This document shows, piece after piece, positions 63,199 to 64,000 of a DNA stretch of 64,000 nucleotides; position 1 is the first letter of the stretch, and each line of letters opens with the position of its first letter. The DNA lies in assembly GCF_026914185.1 (NCBI RefSeq), contig NC_070565.1:558001-622000 (forward strand), given 5' to 3'. This stretch comes from Puccinia triticina (Eukaryota; Basidiomycota; Pucciniomycetes; Pucciniales; Pucciniaceae). The translations under genes and the position numbers were made by a program. The notes beneath the pieces were generated by a model that made no database searches, was not told where the DNA came from, and saw only the letters and a program-made list of their open reading frames with translations.

Positions 63199-64000
63199 TT
63201 AGAGATCCACCTGGGTGATCAGTTCCTCTAGGTCTCGAGGGATCTTTATGAGAATCTGGTCTCTCATCCTGTGGCCGTTGCGCAATCCTCTTGACAGCCC
63301 ATCTGCTCGGTTGTCCGCTGATTGTACCCTTTTCGCGACAAGGTTGATCTGATGCTCAACCAGTACCTTCTGGATTAGCTTCCATTCCGAGTTCACAAAT
63401 CGGTCACCTGATTTCCTTTTGAGGATTACCGATTCGGTCGTGGAATTATCGGTCCATACTATGAATGTTTTGCTTCCTTTCGCTCCAATCTTGATGAGCA
63501 TCATCAACTCTAGTCGTACCGCTATTGTTTCCAGGCGAGCTATCCTTTCTTCTTCCAGGTCTTCTATCAGGCCTCTGCTGAGTTTCTTGGTTGAAAGTAG
63601 GCAAAATTGGGCCCACTTGCGGCCTATTAGTACGCCAATGCCGAAACTAGTGGACGCGTCGCCCACCCACCCAATTTCTGTCGGGTCGGGGTTTGAGATG
63701 AGTCTAGTGGCTTTGAAGTTCAAAAGTGTGGAAAGCCATTCGTGTAAGTCTTTGTTTACGTCGTCTGGGACCAGTCGGCATGTCCGGCGGTCGATCCACT
63801 CCATCATCCAGCGGTAAAGGCTACAGAGATAACACCGGAGCTGAGGTAGGATGTAAGATACGTGGTTGAGTCTGCCCACTAGTATCTCCACCTCTGCGTA
63901 CTTGAAACGGGCGCCTAGTTCTAGGTACACCTTGATCTGAGAGATTCTCTTCTTAATCTTCTCTTCTGGGAGCCGCACCGTCTTGTAGAGGCCGTTCCAA
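63199..64000 (-). CDS. DIRS-like reverse transcriptase C-terminus and RNase H (partial)
   Basis: Runs in from beyond the right edge. RT-connection YAEVEILVGRLNHVSYILPQ; RNase H GWVGDASTSFGIGVLIG, EERIARLETIAV, VWTDNSTTESVIL and RVQSADNRADGLSRG provide the D, E, D, D set. Stop at 63199. Typical DIRS order RT-RH-YR. Frame intact in the visible part. Confidence 0.85.
   Translation of the reverse strand, partial: WNGLYKTVRLPEEKIKKRISQIKVYLELGARFKYAEVEILVGRLNHVSYILPQLRCYLCSLYRWMMEWIDRRTCRLVPDDVNKDLHEWLSTLLNFKATRLISNPDPTEIGWVGDASTSFGIGVLIGRKWAQFCLLSTKKLSRGLIEDLEEERIARLETIAVRLELMMLIKIGAKGSKTFIVWTDNSTTESVILKRKSGDRFVNSEWKLIQKVLVEHQINLVAKRVQSADNRADGLSRGLRNGHRMRDQILIKIPRDLEELITQVDL

Noticed and set aside
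1..64000. CRISPR arrays, bacterial operons, integrons
   Set aside because: No regularly spaced repeats or prokaryotic gene arrangement; introns throughout show eukaryotic DNA.

Overview
The window looks like the nuclear genome of a basidiomycete, most likely a rust fungus (Pucciniales). Reasons: one housekeeping gene with many short GT-AG introns (an NAD-specific glutamate dehydrogenase of 19 exons), very high transposon load with elements inserted into elements, an RTC4-domain gene and small unknown gene families of the kind rusts carry in many copies, and no bacterial signals. The species assignment is inference from gene style, not from a search. Only one clear single-copy cellular gene, GDH2 at 52319-57064, is present; nearly everything else is mobile DNA or its relics.

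Layout. 1-3211: 5' part of a Ty1/copia element on the minus strand (element A), LTR and primer site included, running off the left edge. 4083-5820: a minus-strand multi-exon gene or gene relic with a signal peptide. 6600-10577: a PIF/Harbinger-type transposase (+) convergent with an RTC4-domain gene (-). 10786-28240: a small trihelix-like gene (+) split by a 16.8 kb nest. The nest has three layers, each with a target-site duplication: an outer gag-only LTR element on the minus strand (11016-27859, TSD ATAAG); inside its gag a Ty3/gypsy element on the plus strand (13756-27080, TSD ACGA); inside the gypsy reverse transcriptase a deleted copia element (18071-20666, TSD ATGAT). LTR divergence falls in the same order, so the nest was built recently.

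28241-44460: a repeat mosaic holding a tRNA-like sequence, solo LTRs, 161-bp MITEs, an unknown multi-exon gene (31613-32674), a decayed mariner/IS630-like transposase (33441-34570), a 211-bp-arm inverted repeat, a Harbinger remnant, and a hAT element (40544-44458) that carries a MITE and a solo LTR. 44460-52318 is mostly gene-poor, with several palindromes. GDH2 follows. 57801-61219 is a complete copia insertion (element B, TSD CCAAT) whose primer-binding site is complementary to the whole 5' half of a lysine tRNA. 61370-64000 is the 3' part of a DIRS-like tyrosine-recombinase retroelement on the minus strand.

Most striking: (i) the half-tRNA-Lys primer site of element B; (ii) the gypsy element, whose coding DNA is almost free of CpG yet has intact frames, has a textbook U UUU UUA frameshift site, and carries a CpG-rich insert with a spliced antisense gene between pol and the 3' LTR; (iii) a transposase / RTC4 / trihelix gene cluster that may be one large Harbinger-type unit; (iv) relics repeatedly broken by single in-frame TGA codons, several where arginine is expected, as CpG deamination would give.
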